The notes below the pieces were generated by a model. That model was given only the letters and a program-made list of their open reading frames with translations. It searched no databases and was not told where the DNA came from. DNA of 64,000 bases, from positions 127,982-191,981 of the forward strand of contig JAWWOW010000025.1 in assembly GCA_033851265.1 (NCBI GenBank), given 5' to 3'. Positions 25,735-34,845 of the stretch are shown here, in pieces. Positions within the stretch are counted from its first letter, which is position 1. The number at the start of each line of letters is the position of its first letter. Both the position numbers and the translations under genes were made by a program. Origin of the DNA: JAWWOW01 sp033851265. Lineage in GTDB: Bacteria; Actinomycetota; Actinomycetes; JAWWOW01.

Positions 25735-27105
25735 TCAGCGGGTGAATTGCGTGGTGCGCAGTCCGACGGGCATGTTCGGGGGCGTCGGACGGCGCACCGA
25801 CGAGTAGTCCAGTGGCGGCTTGGTGCTGAGGTCGCCGCCCAGGAGTACACGGTTGCCGTGGAGCGCTAGTGCGCGACCGTCGCCGGGCCGGCCCGTCACC
25901 CAGCCGTTCGTGCCGAACGACGGGTCCGGCGTTCCGTTCGTGAGCAAGCGGAGCGCCTGGGCCCGATAGAAATGAGAGCCGTCAGACCCGGTGTAGGCGA
26001 CGATGAATCGCGAACCGCTCACTATCGGCTTCCCGTCTGGCTGGACGACGACGGCTTGGGCGAAGTCGCCGACAACGACCTGTGCCTGAGGTGGAAATGC
26101 CGGGTCCGGCGCATCCTCCCTCTCGAAGAGGTTCCATCCCTGCTGAGCGAAGGTCGTGTCGGGCGAGCCGTTGGCGCTCAGCCGCCATACAAGGAAGCTC
26201 TGGTCGTCGTCGTCGCGATAGAACCGGAAGCTGCCAGCGAGGTAGATCGCGCCGCCGGGTGCCACTGCGAGACCCAATGTCGGCGCGATGATGCGGTATT
26301 GATTGGTCGGGTACGCGATCCCGCCGATACCGAAGGTCGCGTCAGGCGCACCTCGTGCTGTGAATCGCGCGACGGTGGCGTTGCCTGCGGTCTCGCTCCC
26401 GTTTGAGCCTTCTTGTCCCGCGACGACGATGCGGCCGTTTCCTGGTTCGATGGCCATGCTGCGTGCGATCGGGATGTCCGCCGACGTGTAGGTCTTGCCC
26501 TCGTTGATCGCACGGCCACCCACGCCGAATGTCGCGTCCAGCAAACCGTCTGCTCTGATGGCCAGCGCGACGAACGCCCCTGTCGCCGTGCTGCCGCCGA
26601 TGATGTAACGACGAGCCGTACCGACGGCTTGTTCGGCGACACCGACGACGTGCAGCGGTTGATGGAGCAGCGCCAGGGCGGATCGCTTCGCAAAGGGAAC
26701 ATCGGCGACCCCGCGGTCGCTCCAGCGGCGTATCTGGATCAGTTCTGCGATCGTCGAACGGGCGACCACGATGATGCGACCTGCGTCGTCGATTGCGAGC
26801 CCGGCCGGAGATGCCCGGCCGATGTTCAAGGCGACCGTTCCGCGATCGCCGAAGCTGGTGTCGGGCCTGCCGTTCAACAGGTAGCGCACAAGATGCGTCG
26901 CGCCGAGCACAACGATCTTGCCGTCCGGTTGCACCCGCATCGATGCATTGCCACCGCAGTCACAGGCACGGAACGTCGCCCAGGCGGTGCCCTGCTGGCC
27001 GAAGGTCGGATCGACATCGCCCGGCTTTGCTGAAGCGGGCAATGCGATGGCGCAAACAGTGGCAGCGGCCACAACGCCTGCGAGCCAACGGGCGGGGGAT
27101 CGCAT
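25735..27105 (-). CDS. Secreted delta-60 repeat protein, copy 2 of a tandem pair
   Basis: 456 aa with a signal peptide (MRSPARWLAGVVAAATVCAI, cleavage after ASA). The mature part repeats the delta-60 pattern of about 55-60 residues, each with a PDxxFGxxG-like strand: DVDPTFGQQG, RPDTSFGDRG, LLDATFGVGG, APDATFGIGG, SPDTTFAQQG, TPDPSFGTNG, alternating with VQPDGKIVV-type strands. This predicts a beta-propeller. Two Cys (ACDCGG) lie early in the mature chain. It is about half identical by eye to the adjacent upstream gene, whose stop is only ten bases away, so the pair arose by duplication and is probably co-transcribed. Function unknown; an extracellular surface role is likely. Confidence 0.85.
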   Translation of the reverse strand: MRSPARWLAGVVAAATVCAIALPASAKPGDVDPTFGQQGTAWATFRACDCGGNASMRVQPDGKIVVLGATHLVRYLLNGRPDTSFGDRGTVALNIGRASPAGLAIDDAGRIIVVARSTIAELIQIRRWSDRGVADVPFAKRSALALLHQPLHVVGVAEQAVGTARRYIIGGSTATGAFVALAIRADGLLDATFGVGGRAINEGKTYTSADIPIARSMAIEPGNGRIVVAGQEGSNGSETAGNATVARFTARGAPDATFGIGGIAYPTNQYRIIAPTLGLAVAPGGAIYLAGSFRFYRDDDDQSFLVWRLSANGSPDTTFAQQGWNLFEREDAPDPAFPPQAQVVVGDFAQAVVVQPDGKPIVSGSRFIVAYTGSDGSHFYRAQALRLLTNGTPDPSFGTNGWVTGRPGDGRALALHGNRVLLGGDLSTKPPLDYSSVRRPTPPNMPVGLRTTQFTR

Positions 27106-27115
27106 CTCTGGTCTC

Positions 27116-28492
27116 TTAACCGGCGAAGCGAGAGACCCGGAAGCCGAGCCGCGCGTTCGGCGGGGGCGGGGCGTCTTGATAGGTCGTGCCCGCCGGGCCG
27201 CGGTTGCTCAGATCGCCGCCGATGAGTACGTCACCATTCTGGAGCGCCAGCGCACGGCCGTCACCGGCGAGCCCGACCAACCAGCCGCTCGCACCGAAGG
27301 TCAGATCCAGGGCCCCGTTCGTAAGGAGGCGCACCGTTTCGGTACGGAAGAAGTTGGCGCGGACGCCGACCGGCGCAAAGCCAGTCGTGAAGCGCGAACC
27401 GCTCACGATCGCTTTGCCGTCCGGTTGGATTGTCACGGCGGAAGCGAAGTCGCCGACGGAATCTTGGTTTTCAGGGCGAAGCGCTGGTTCGATGCGCGTT
27501 GGCCCATTTAGCACCGTCGAGCCGTAGCTACCGAACGACTCATCGTCGGAGCCGTCGGGTGTGAGCCGCCAGACGATGAAGTCCTCGCCGCTGTCGCCGC
27601 GATCGTAAGAGAAACTCCCCACCACATAGACCGCACCGCCAGGCGCGACAGCGACCGCGATGCCTGGTGCATCCGTTTCGTAGATGAAGCTCGGAACGGC
27701 GAGGCCAGCAGCCCCGAAGAGGGGATCCGGGATACCCCTCGCCGTAAAGCGCACGACGAGTGGATAACTACCACGGGTTCCGCTCTTGCGCCTCGTCTGG
27801 CCGGCGACGATGATCCGACCGTTTCCCGGTTCGATCGCCATGCTCCACGCGAAGGGGATATACGGCGCGTAGGAGCCCTGTCCCGAGTTTGTCCCCTGTC
27901 CGGCAATGCCGAATGTCACATCTGCGCGGCCGGTCTCTTGTATCCCGAGGACGACGAAGGCCCCGGTTGGGGAACTGCTGCCGATGATGTAACGAGCAGT
28001 CGAGCCCACGATTTGCTCGGCTACGCCGACCGGTACGAGTGGTTGTCTGAAGAGCTTTATCGCGTCCGCGGCCACCGCGAATGCCGTGTCAGCAGCTCCA
28101 CTCGGAGTCCACCTGCGCAGCACCGTCCGGCTGAGGGCGGTTGCATGCGCGACGACCACCGCACGACCAGCGCGGTCGACCGCAAGGCCGTCCGCTTTGG
28201 CCGTGCCGATGTTCAGCGGAACAACACCGCCGTTGCCGAATGACTGATCAGGTGTGCCGTCGCTCAGGTAGCGCGCAAGATGCGTCGTTCCGAGTACGAC
28301 GATCTTGCCGTCGGGTTGCACGCGCATCGACGCGTTCCCACCGCAGTTACATGCGCGGAACGACGCCCACGCGATGCCGTCGGCACCGAAGGTCGTGTCC
28401 AGGTCGCCAGGTTTCGCCAATGCAGGGAGCGCGAGCGCCATTGCGACGCCGGCGGCCGCTGCCATCACGAGCACGGCCCTCGGAACGCGCAT
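27116..28492 (-). CDS. Secreted delta-60 repeat protein, copy 1 of a tandem pair
   Basis: 458 aa with signal peptide (MRVPRAVLVMAAAAGVAMAL, cleavage near ALA) and seven delta-60-type units: DLDTTFGADG, TPDQSFGNGG, a diverged GAADTAFAVA, RADVTFGIAG, IPDPLFGAAG, SDDESFGSYG and ALDLTFGASG. It aligns with the downstream paralogue along its whole length, including the ACNCGGNASMRVQPDGKIVV segment. The repeats make a predicted seven-bladed propeller. Expression with its neighbour is likely because of the ten-base gap. The proteins differ most in the loops around blades 3-5, which may set different binding. Confidence 0.85.
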   Translation of the reverse strand: MRVPRAVLVMAAAAGVAMALALPALAKPGDLDTTFGADGIAWASFRACNCGGNASMRVQPDGKIVVLGTTHLARYLSDGTPDQSFGNGGVVPLNIGTAKADGLAVDRAGRAVVVAHATALSRTVLRRWTPSGAADTAFAVAADAIKLFRQPLVPVGVAEQIVGSTARYIIGSSSPTGAFVVLGIQETGRADVTFGIAGQGTNSGQGSYAPYIPFAWSMAIEPGNGRIIVAGQTRRKSGTRGSYPLVVRFTARGIPDPLFGAAGLAVPSFIYETDAPGIAVAVAPGGAVYVVGSFSYDRGDSGEDFIVWRLTPDGSDDESFGSYGSTVLNGPTRIEPALRPENQDSVGDFASAVTIQPDGKAIVSGSRFTTGFAPVGVRANFFRTETVRLLTNGALDLTFGASGWLVGLAGDGRALALQNGDVLIGGDLSNRGPAGTTYQDAPPPPNARLGFRVSRFAG

Positions 28493-28575
28493 CGGCGGCT
28501 CGCTCTCGCTGCTGGGTTAGGCGAGAACGACGCTAGTGAGCGCCAGGGGGCGCCGCCAGGGAGGTTGCTGCCGGT

Positions 28576-28986
28576 TTAGAAGCGCTCGCTCTCGACCTGG
28601 CCGCCGACGGCGGCCCATATCTCGTTGACGTTGTGGAACTCACGATCGCTCGGCAGGTTCTTCACCAAATCGATGATCGAGTCGGGAGCATTGCGATCGA
28701 TGACGAGGTCGATCAACTGCGCCCGCACCGCCGGGTAGGCCTCCTTGCCGATGTAGGTCGCAAGTTCAGCGCGTCCCTCGATGTCGTCGGGTGTCATGCC
28801 AGGGGGAGTGCCGCCGACGAGAGTGGCGTTGGGGACGCGGTCCGCGTCCGGCTGGTCCTCGCCTGATGGTTCCGGGTCCTTCCACTCCTCGGCGTGCGTT
28901 GATCGGCCGGCGCGCACCAAACCTTCGGTTTCGTGTGCCAGCTCGTCGTCCAGCCGGGGACCGTGCTTGTCGCTGCCGCGTTCCAT
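28576..28986 (-). CDS. DUF2795 domain protein
   Basis: 136 aa. The N-terminal half is acidic and disordered (HETEGLVRAGRSTHAEEWKD, PSGEDQPDADR); the C-terminal ~60 residues match DUF2795: RAELATYIGKEAYPAVRAQL, DLVKNLPSDREFHNVNEIW. Family members are small actinobacterial proteins of unknown function. It lies 25 bases downstream of aceE in the same direction and is probably on the same transcript. Confidence 0.8.
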   Translation of the reverse strand: MERGSDKHGPRLDDELAHETEGLVRAGRSTHAEEWKDPEPSGEDQPDADRVPNATLVGGTPPGMTPDDIEGRAELATYIGKEAYPAVRAQLIDLVIDRNAPDSIIDLVKNLPSDREFHNVNEIWAAVGGQVESERF

Positions 28987-29011
28987 GCCTCTTGACTACC
29001 CGGGTTGTGCA

Positions 29012-31738
29012 CTAGATCAACCCGTACTTCTCCGCGGCTTCCTTCGCCGTTTCCGGTTTGACTGCGCCTTGACGGGCCAGCGCCTGCAACGTGGCAACGA
29101 CGATGGAGGGTGCATCGACGTGGAAGTAGCGCCTCAGTGCCTCGCGCGTGTCGGAGTGGCCGTAGCCATCGGTGCCGAGCGAGGTCCAGTCGCCGGGGAC
29201 CCACCGTGAGATGAGGTCGGGCACGGCTTTCATCCAGTCGCTGACTGCGATGAGCGGCCCATCGACGTTGGCGAGCTTTTCCGCGATGTACGGCGTTCGC
29301 GCCTCGTCTTCGGGATGGGCGAGGTTGTGCTCCTCGGCAGCGATGGCATCGCGGCGTAGCTCATTCCACGACGTCACCGACCACACGTCGGCGGCAACTG
29401 CCCACTCTTCGGCGAGCAGTCGCTGGGCCTCGAGTGCCCATTGCATGCCCGTCCCGGACGCGAGCAGTTGCACCGGCGGTCGATCACCGTTGCCGTTGGT
29501 CGCTGCCGGCGCTTCGGCATAGCGATAGATCCCGCGCAGCAGCCCGTCGACGTCGAGGTTCTCGGGCTCGGCTGGTTGCTTGTACGTCTCGTTGTAGATC
29601 GTCAGGTAGTAGAAGACGTTCGGTTCCAGACCCGCGGTGTTGGCGCCGTACATCCGGTCAAGAGCTTGTTGCACGATGTACGCGATCTCGTAACTGAACG
29701 CCGGGTCGTAGGCCACGCACGCCGGGTTGGTCGCCGCGAGCAGCAACGAGTGACCGTCCGCGTGCTGCAGCCCTTCTCCGTTCAGCGTCGTGCGCCCCGC
29801 CGTCGCACCGAGCAGGAAGCCGCGCCCCATCTGGTCGCCAAACGCCCAGATCGAATCGCCAGTGCGTTGGAAACCGAACATTGAGTAGAAGATGTAGACC
29901 GGAATCATGTGCTCGCCGTGAGTGGCGTACGCCGTGCCGGCAGCGATCGTCGAACCCATCGCGCCGGCTTCGGTGATGCCCTCGTGCAGGATCTGACCCT
30001 CGGTGGATTCCTTGTACGACAACAACAATTCGCGGTCGACCGCTTCGTACTGTTGTCCGTGTGGTGAGTAGATCTTCGCCGTCGGGAACAGCGAGTCCAT
30101 ACCGAATGTGCGCGCCTCGTCCGGGATGACGGGCACGAAGCGCGCGCCGATTCCTTTGTCCTTCATGAGGTCCTTGAGCAACCTGACGAACGCCATCGTC
30201 GTCGCGACCTCTTGCTTGCCGGAACCTCTGCGCAGGACGTCGTACACCTTGTCGCCGGGCAGCACGAGTGGCTTCGCACGCACGACGCGCTTGGGCAGGA
30301 AGCCACCGAGCGCCTCGCGGCGTTCCTTCATGTAGGCGATCTCGTCGCTGTCCTCACCCGGGTGGTAGTACGGCGGCAGCTGGTCGCCTTCGAGTGCTGA
30401 GTCGGGGATGTCGAGATAGAGCCGGTCGCGGAACGTCTTCAGTTCCTCGATCGTGAGCTTCTTCATCTGGTGCGTTGCGTTGCGGCCCTCGAAGTCGGGA
30501 CCGAGTGTCCAACCTTTGATGGTCTTGGCGAGGATGACTGTCGGCTGACCGGTGTGCTCGCGTGCTGCTTTGAACGCCGCATAGATCTTGCGGTAGTCGT
30601 GACCGCCGCGTGGCAGCTTTACGAGGTCCTCGTCGGACAAGTGCTCAACCATCTTGCGCAGGCGCGGGTCTCCACCGAAGAAGTGATCGCGGATGTATCC
30701 GCCGTTCTCCACGGAGTAGGTCTGGAACTGACCGTCCGGCGTGGTGTTCATCTGGTTGACGAGCACACCGTCGGCGTCGGCGGCGAGCAGCGGGTCCCAC
30801 TCGCGGCCCCAAACGACCTTGATGACATTCCAGCCGGCACCGCGGAAGTAGGACTCGAGCTCCTGAATGATTTTTCCGTTGCCGCGCACCGGTCCGTCGA
30901 GACGCTGCAGGTTGCAGTTGATGACGAAGGTCAGGTTGTCGAGCTCTTCACGCGCCGCGACACCGATCGCACCGAGGGATTCGGGCTCGTCCATCTCGCC
31001 GTCGCCGAGGAACGCCCAGACATGTGAGCGCGAGGTGTCCTTGATGCGCCGCGAGTGCAGGTAGCGGTTGAACCGTGCCTGGTAGATCGCGTTCAGCGGG
31101 CCGAGGCCCATCGACACGGTCGGGAACTCCCAGAAGTCGGGCATCAGCCGCGGGTGCGGGTACGACGGGATGCCGTTCGGTTGGCTGAACTCCTGCCGGA
31201 AGCCGTCGAGGTGGCTCTCGGTCAGCCGGCCCTCGAGAAATGCGCGAGCGTAGATGCCTGGCGAGCCGTGACCCTGGATGAACACCTGGTCGCCGGACTC
31301 ACCATGGTCCTTGCCGCGGAAGAAGTGGTTGAAGCCCACCTCGTACAACGCCGCCGACGACGCATAGGTCGCGATGTGCCCGCCGACGTTGGTGCGCTTG
31401 TTGGCGCGGCTGACCATGATCGCGGCGTTCCAACGGGTGTAGGCCCGGATCCGGCGCTCGACGTGTTCGTCGCCGGGGAACCATGGCTCGGCCTCCGGCG
31501 GGATCGTGTTGACGTAGTCGGTGCTACGCAGGCTGGGTACGCCGACTTGCCGCTCACGCGCACGCTCGAGCAGTCGCAACATGAGGTAGCGCGCCCGCTG
31601 CCGTCCCGCGACGTCCAGGACGGAGTCGAGCGACTCCAACCATTCAGCGGTCTCGGACGGGTCGACGTCGGGCAGCTGACTGGGCAGCCCGTCGCTGATG
31701 ATCGAGTAGCGGTCACGTCCGGCGCCTGATCTGGTCAA
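29012..31738 (-). CDS. aceE: Pyruvate dehydrogenase E1 component, homodimeric type
   Basis: 908-aa thiamine-diphosphate enzyme that decarboxylates pyruvate and passes the acetyl group to E2. The ThDP/Mg site is GDGEMDEPES (245-254) followed by NCN (274-276); YRWNAAI-like and SSAALYEVGFNHFFRGKD regions match AceE. The start is a TTG at 31738 with GAGGAG five bases upstream, an uncommon but well supported start; the next Met would cut into the conserved N-terminus. It diverges from yjbQ and DUF3052, the order seen around aceE in Streptomyces. The acetyl-CoA product feeds the FAS-II genes of the window. Confidence 0.95.
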   Translation of the reverse strand: MTRSGAGRDRYSIISDGLPSQLPDVDPSETAEWLESLDSVLDVAGRQRARYLMLRLLERARERQVGVPSLRSTDYVNTIPPEAEPWFPGDEHVERRIRAYTRWNAAIMVSRANKRTNVGGHIATYASSAALYEVGFNHFFRGKDHGESGDQVFIQGHGSPGIYARAFLEGRLTESHLDGFRQEFSQPNGIPSYPHPRLMPDFWEFPTVSMGLGPLNAIYQARFNRYLHSRRIKDTSRSHVWAFLGDGEMDEPESLGAIGVAAREELDNLTFVINCNLQRLDGPVRGNGKIIQELESYFRGAGWNVIKVVWGREWDPLLAADADGVLVNQMNTTPDGQFQTYSVENGGYIRDHFFGGDPRLRKMVEHLSDEDLVKLPRGGHDYRKIYAAFKAAREHTGQPTVILAKTIKGWTLGPDFEGRNATHQMKKLTIEELKTFRDRLYLDIPDSALEGDQLPPYYHPGEDSDEIAYMKERREALGGFLPKRVVRAKPLVLPGDKVYDVLRRGSGKQEVATTMAFVRLLKDLMKDKGIGARFVPVIPDEARTFGMDSLFPTAKIYSPHGQQYEAVDRELLLSYKESTEGQILHEGITEAGAMGSTIAAGTAYATHGEHMIPVYIFYSMFGFQRTGDSIWAFGDQMGRGFLLGATAGRTTLNGEGLQHADGHSLLLAATNPACVAYDPAFSYEIAYIVQQALDRMYGANTAGLEPNVFYYLTIYNETYKQPAEPENLDVDGLLRGIYRYAEAPAATNGNGDRPPVQLLASGTGMQWALEAQRLLAEEWAVAADVWSVTSWNELRRDAIAAEEHNLAHPEDEARTPYIAEKLANVDGPLIAVSDWMKAVPDLISRWVPGDWTSLGTDGYGHSDTREALRRYFHVDAPSIVVATLQALARQGAVKPETAKEAAEKYGLI

Positions 31739-31809
31739 AGCGCTCCTCGGGGGGATTCGGTTGCGCGTCGTACCCCTCCATCATGCTCCCTAACAAAGGA
31801 GGTACGCCG

Positions 31810-32223
31810 ATGGAGACGACGACCGTTGAGGTGCGTACGGGCGGGCGTGAGGCCGTTGTCGACCTCACGGACGAATGCCGGCGCTTTCTGGCCCAGGCCG
31901 CGAGCGGGGGTGACGGGTTGTTGCACGTGTTCGTCCCGCACGCGACGGCGGGCGTCGCGCTCATCGAGCTCGGCTCGGGCAGTGACCAGGACCTGCTTGC
32001 TGCGCTGGCCGAGCTGCTGCCCGCTGACGACCGGTGGCACCACGCCCACGGCGCGCCCGGCCACGGCCGGTCCCACGTCATGCCTGCCTTCGTGCCGCCC
32101 TACGCCTCGATCCCGGTCATCGGCGGCCGGCTCGCGCTCGGCACGTGGCAGTCGATCGCGCTGGTGGATCTCAACGTCGACAACGCGCAGCGGATGGTCC
32201 GGCTGTCGTTCCTCGCAGGCTGA
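31810..32223 (+). CDS. YjbQ family protein (UPF0047)
   Basis: 137 aa from the ATG at 31810, preceded by the strong ribosome site AAAGGAGGT six bases upstream. The fold signatures are FVPHATAGVALIE and HGRSHVMPAFVPPYASIPV with conserved His and Ser, then LGTWQSIALVDLN. YjbQ proteins are annotated as secondary thiamine-phosphate synthases from E. coli complementation data, though the true substrate is debated. If so, the position next to the thiamine-diphosphate enzyme aceE may be meaningful. Confidence 0.85.
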   Translation: METTTVEVRTGGREAVVDLTDECRRFLAQAASGGDGLLHVFVPHATAGVALIELGSGSDQDLLAALAELLPADDRWHHAHGAPGHGRSHVMPAFVPPYASIPVIGGRLALGTWQSIALVDLNVDNAQRMVRLSFLAG

Positions 32224-32316
32224 GCCGCACGGGCTTCGAGGGTAGCCCACTTGCGCCTTTGTGCGGTGTCCGCTGGACTACTCCCGACCGGACCCGGCCT
32301 GAGGGAGGCACGACCT

Positions 32317-32757
32317 GTGAGCACCACCGCGGATCCCGCGGCGGAGGGCCAGCGCAGTATCGCGGCCCGCCTCGGTCTGCAGCCCGGCCAGGTCGTCCAG
32401 GAGATCGGGTACGACGACGACTGCGACGACGCCTTGCGCGCCGCGATCGTCGCCCTGATCGGCACCGAGCTCGTCGATGAGGATTACGACGATGTCGTCG
32501 ATCTCGTCCTGCTGTGGTGGCGTGAGGACGACGGGGATTTAGTTGACGCACTCGTGGATTCGCTGACGTCATTGGCCGGTGGGGGAGACATCTGGCTGTT
32601 GACGCCGAAGACCGGTCGGTCGGGCCACGTCGAGCCCAGTGACATCAGCGAGGCGGCACCGACGGCGGGGCTGTCGCAGACGAGCAGCATCAGTGCCGCA
32701 CCTGACTGGTCGGGTGCGCGGCTCGTTGCACCGAAGACGTCGAGAAGTCGGCGTTAG
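32317..32757 (+). CDS. DUF3052 family protein
   Basis: 146 aa from GTG 32317 with GAGGGAGG about eight bases upstream. The family pattern is clear: IAARLGLQPGQVVQEIGYDD, then a very acidic helix (DDDCDDALRAAI) and DLVLLWWREDDGDLVDALVD, ending in GDIWLLTPKTGRSGHVEPSD. DUF3052 is an actinobacterial family of unknown function that sits beside aceE and a peroxiredoxin in Streptomyces, the same surroundings as here. The last ~20 residues are Ser/Ala-rich and variable. Confidence 0.88.
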   Translation: MSTTADPAAEGQRSIAARLGLQPGQVVQEIGYDDDCDDALRAAIVALIGTELVDEDYDDVVDLVLLWWREDDGDLVDALVDSLTSLAGGGDIWLLTPKTGRSGHVEPSDISEAAPTAGLSQTSSISAAPDWSGARLVAPKTSRSRR

Positions 32758-32773
32758 AGACCGATTCACTGAC

Positions 32774-33898
32774 ATGAAATCGCGCGCCCGCGAGTCTTTC
32801 GCTGCTCAGATCCGGGCGGCGATGTCGCGTTTGCGGCCGTCCAGGCACTTTGTGCTCGTCCTCGGCGTACTGCTGATCGCCCAACTCGTCGGGGCCGCTG
32901 CTCTGCTGTCCATGCGAACCGAGTCCGACCGGCTCGGCGCGACGGAACCGGCGTTGTTCCGGCTCGATCCCGACGCGAAGTACCCGCCGGCTCCTACGCC
33001 GACCCCGAAGCCCGTGCGCAAGGTCTCGGCGGTGAAGAAACCGGCGCCGGTCGCGTCGCAGCGCGTCGTTGCGAAACCCAAACCGAAGCCGCGCAAGCCG
33101 GTGCTCACGTTGCCGGCACTGCGCGGGCTTGGGGCATGGGTGGATCTCTACGACTACGGGAAGCCGGCGAACACACCGGTGACCACCCTCGTCGCGCAGG
33201 CCGCGAGCCAACACGTCAGCACGATCTGGGTGGAGACGTCGCGCTTCAACACTGCTGACATCGCCTATCCGGATGCGCTGGGCGCGCTGATGGACGCGTC
33301 GGCGAGCCGCGGCATCCGGGTGATCGCGTGGGTGCTGCCGGAGTTCCGCAGCGTCAGTGCTGACCTGGCGAAGGCCAAGGCTGCGGCGGCGTTCCGGTCA
33401 CCGCGCGGTCATCGTTTTGCTGCGCTCGGCATCGACATCGAGGTGTCCTCCGGCGCGAAGCCGCCCGAGCGAACCGCTGAGCTCAATTCCCTGATGCGAG
33501 GGGTGTACGGGCACGTCGGCATGTCGGTCGTCGCGATCACACCGCCACCGGTCGGGTTCAGCCGGAATCCGTCGTACTGGCCCGGGTTTCCCTGGCATGA
33601 CCTCGCTGCCCACGCCCATGCGATCGCCACGATGGGGTACTGGAGCTTCTCGCATGACGCGCATCCGGATGAGTACACGGCATCAGTGCTCCGCGAGACG
33701 CGGTCGTTGGTGGGCAACTCGTCGTACCCGATCCATGTGATCGGTGGGCTCGCGGCGGACACGACACCGGCCGGTGCCGCCGCCTTCTGCCGGGCGGCGC
33801 GGTCGGGTGGTGCAGTGGGGGCAAGCCTCTACGACCTCACCTCGACACCGTCGTCGCTGTGGGCGCCGCTGCAGGCCTGCCGCAAGGTCGGTTATTGA
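32774..33898 (+). CDS. Membrane-anchored extracytoplasmic TIM-barrel-like protein
   Basis: 374 aa from the ATG at 32774 (an ATG at 32822 is also possible). A basic cytoplasmic start, one membrane helix (HFVLVLGVLLIAQLVGAAAL), a Pro/Lys-rich wall-spanning linker (PAPTPTPKPVRK, KPKPKPRKP) and then a ~260-residue domain. That domain has strand-helix alternation with GLGAWVDLYDYG, STIWVETSRFN, IRVIAWVLPEF, ALGIDIEVSSG and ATMGYWSFSHD, resembling glycoside-hydrolase-like TIM barrels with acidic residues at strand ends (Glu and Asp in DIE). No catalytic assignment is possible. A cell-wall polysaccharide role is an inference. Confidence 0.7.
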   Translation: MKSRARESFAAQIRAAMSRLRPSRHFVLVLGVLLIAQLVGAAALLSMRTESDRLGATEPALFRLDPDAKYPPAPTPTPKPVRKVSAVKKPAPVASQRVVAKPKPKPRKPVLTLPALRGLGAWVDLYDYGKPANTPVTTLVAQAASQHVSTIWVETSRFNTADIAYPDALGALMDASASRGIRVIAWVLPEFRSVSADLAKAKAAAAFRSPRGHRFAALGIDIEVSSGAKPPERTAELNSLMRGVYGHVGMSVVAITPPPVGFSRNPSYWPGFPWHDLAAHAHAIATMGYWSFSHDAHPDEYTASVLRETRSLVGNSSYPIHVIGGLAADTTPAGAAAFCRAARSGGAVGASLYDLTSTPSSLWAPLQACRKVGY

Positions 33899-33951
33899 AC
33901 CGGTGACAGACTGGGCGTTTCCAGTGGCCGAATTCTGAGGAGCAGCACGCT

Positions 33952-34413
33952 ATGGCGGTCGAGGTTGGCGACGAAGCCCCAGATTTCACGCTGCGGAACC
34001 AGTTCAAAGACGAGGTGACGCTGTCGGACCTCCGTGGCAAGAAGAACGTCGTCCTGATCTTCTATCCGTTTGCGTTCACCGGTGTGTGCACGGGTGAGAT
34101 GTGCGCGATCCGCGACGAGCGTCCGGAGTTCGAGAACGACACGACCGCGGTGTTCGGCATCTCCACGGACACGGTCGCGTCGCTGCGCATCTTCGCCGAC
34201 CAGGAGAAGCTGGAGTTCCCGCTGCTGTCGGACTTCTGGCCGCACGGTGACGTCGCCAAGAAGTACGGCGTCTTCAACGAGGCGTTGGGTGCGGCAACGC
34301 GAGGGACGTTCATCATCGACCGGGAGGGTGTCGTGCGTTACAAGGTCGTCAACGCGATCCCCGATGCGCGCAACCAGGACGAGTACAAAAAGGCGCTCGC
34401 CGAGCTGTCGTAG
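33952..34413 (+). CDS. Peroxiredoxin, AhpE/Bcp-like
   Basis: 153-aa thiol peroxidase that reduces hydroperoxides. The peroxidatic Cys46 lies in PFAFTGVCTGEMC, with Cys51 five residues later; Pro39 and Thr43 of the PxxxTxxC motif and a conserved Arg (TRGTFIID region) complete the site. The motif and length match mycobacterial AhpE. An ATG at 33952 has GAGGAG about 12 bases upstream. Peroxiredoxin near DUF3052 and aceE is a conserved actinobacterial arrangement. Confidence 0.9.
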   Translation: MAVEVGDEAPDFTLRNQFKDEVTLSDLRGKKNVVLIFYPFAFTGVCTGEMCAIRDERPEFENDTTAVFGISTDTVASLRIFADQEKLEFPLLSDFWPHGDVAKKYGVFNEALGAATRGTFIIDREGVVRYKVVNAIPDARNQDEYKKALAELS

Positions 34414-34423
34414 TCGTGCACTG

Positions 34424-34744
34424 ATGCCTTGCTACCGCTGCGGTACACGTCAGACCGACCCAGGTAATGGGCCGAGTCCGTGGAAGCGTGGCGTCCACCA
34501 GGGCGGCATGGTGCTCGTCTGCCCGGACTGCCAGGAGAATCCCGCCTGGGTTGATGAGCTCGATCGATGCTTGTCCTGCGGATCGACATCGCTGTCGCGG
34601 GCGCTCGGCGAGACGACGTGCAAGAGCTGCGGATCGCTCGTGCCCAGCGAGTCCGATAGCGCGGAGAAATCGTCGGGTGCGCCGGGGCTTTCGGAGGAGG
34701 TCGCGGACGCGCTGGCGCGTGCTTTTCGCCGTCCGCTGCAGTAG
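34424..34744 (+). CDS. Small zinc-ribbon protein
   Basis: 106 aa from the ATG at 34424, ten bases after the peroxiredoxin stop. It has eight cysteines in four CxxC pairs: CYRCG, CPDC, CLSC and CKSC, predicting two zinc ribbons. The C-terminal ~35 residues are acidic then helical. No named family is recognised. Co-transcription with the peroxiredoxin is likely, and zinc-cysteine sites are candidates for redox sensing, but that is only suggestive. Confidence 0.7.
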   Translation: MPCYRCGTRQTDPGNGPSPWKRGVHQGGMVLVCPDCQENPAWVDELDRCLSCGSTSLSRALGETTCKSCGSLVPSESDSAEKSSGAPGLSEEVADALARAFRRPLQ

Positions 34745-34773
34745 TACGCCGGTAGGCTCGCCGAGCAATTTCC

Positions 34774-34845
34774 GGGTCTGTAGCTCAACGGTAGAGCGCC
34801 ACGCTTACAACGTGGAGGTCGCAGGTTCGACACCTGCCAGACCCA
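34774..34845 (+). tRNA. tRNA-Val (anticodon UAC)
   Basis: The 72-base cloverleaf has a perfect 7-bp acceptor stem (GGGTCTG with CAGACCC), D-arm GCTC...GAGC, anticodon stem CCACG/CGTGG with loop CTTACAA giving anticodon TAC (valine), T-arm GCAGG-TTCGACA-CCTGC and discriminator A at 34845. CCA is not encoded. Its 3' half is transcribed against the end of a TetR gene on the other strand. Confidence 0.97.

Noticed and set aside
28531..28560. Possible terminator hairpin upstream of the delta-60 genes
   Set aside because: The stem is only five bases (gcgcc/ggcgc) with no flanking support; likely chance in a GC-rich region.
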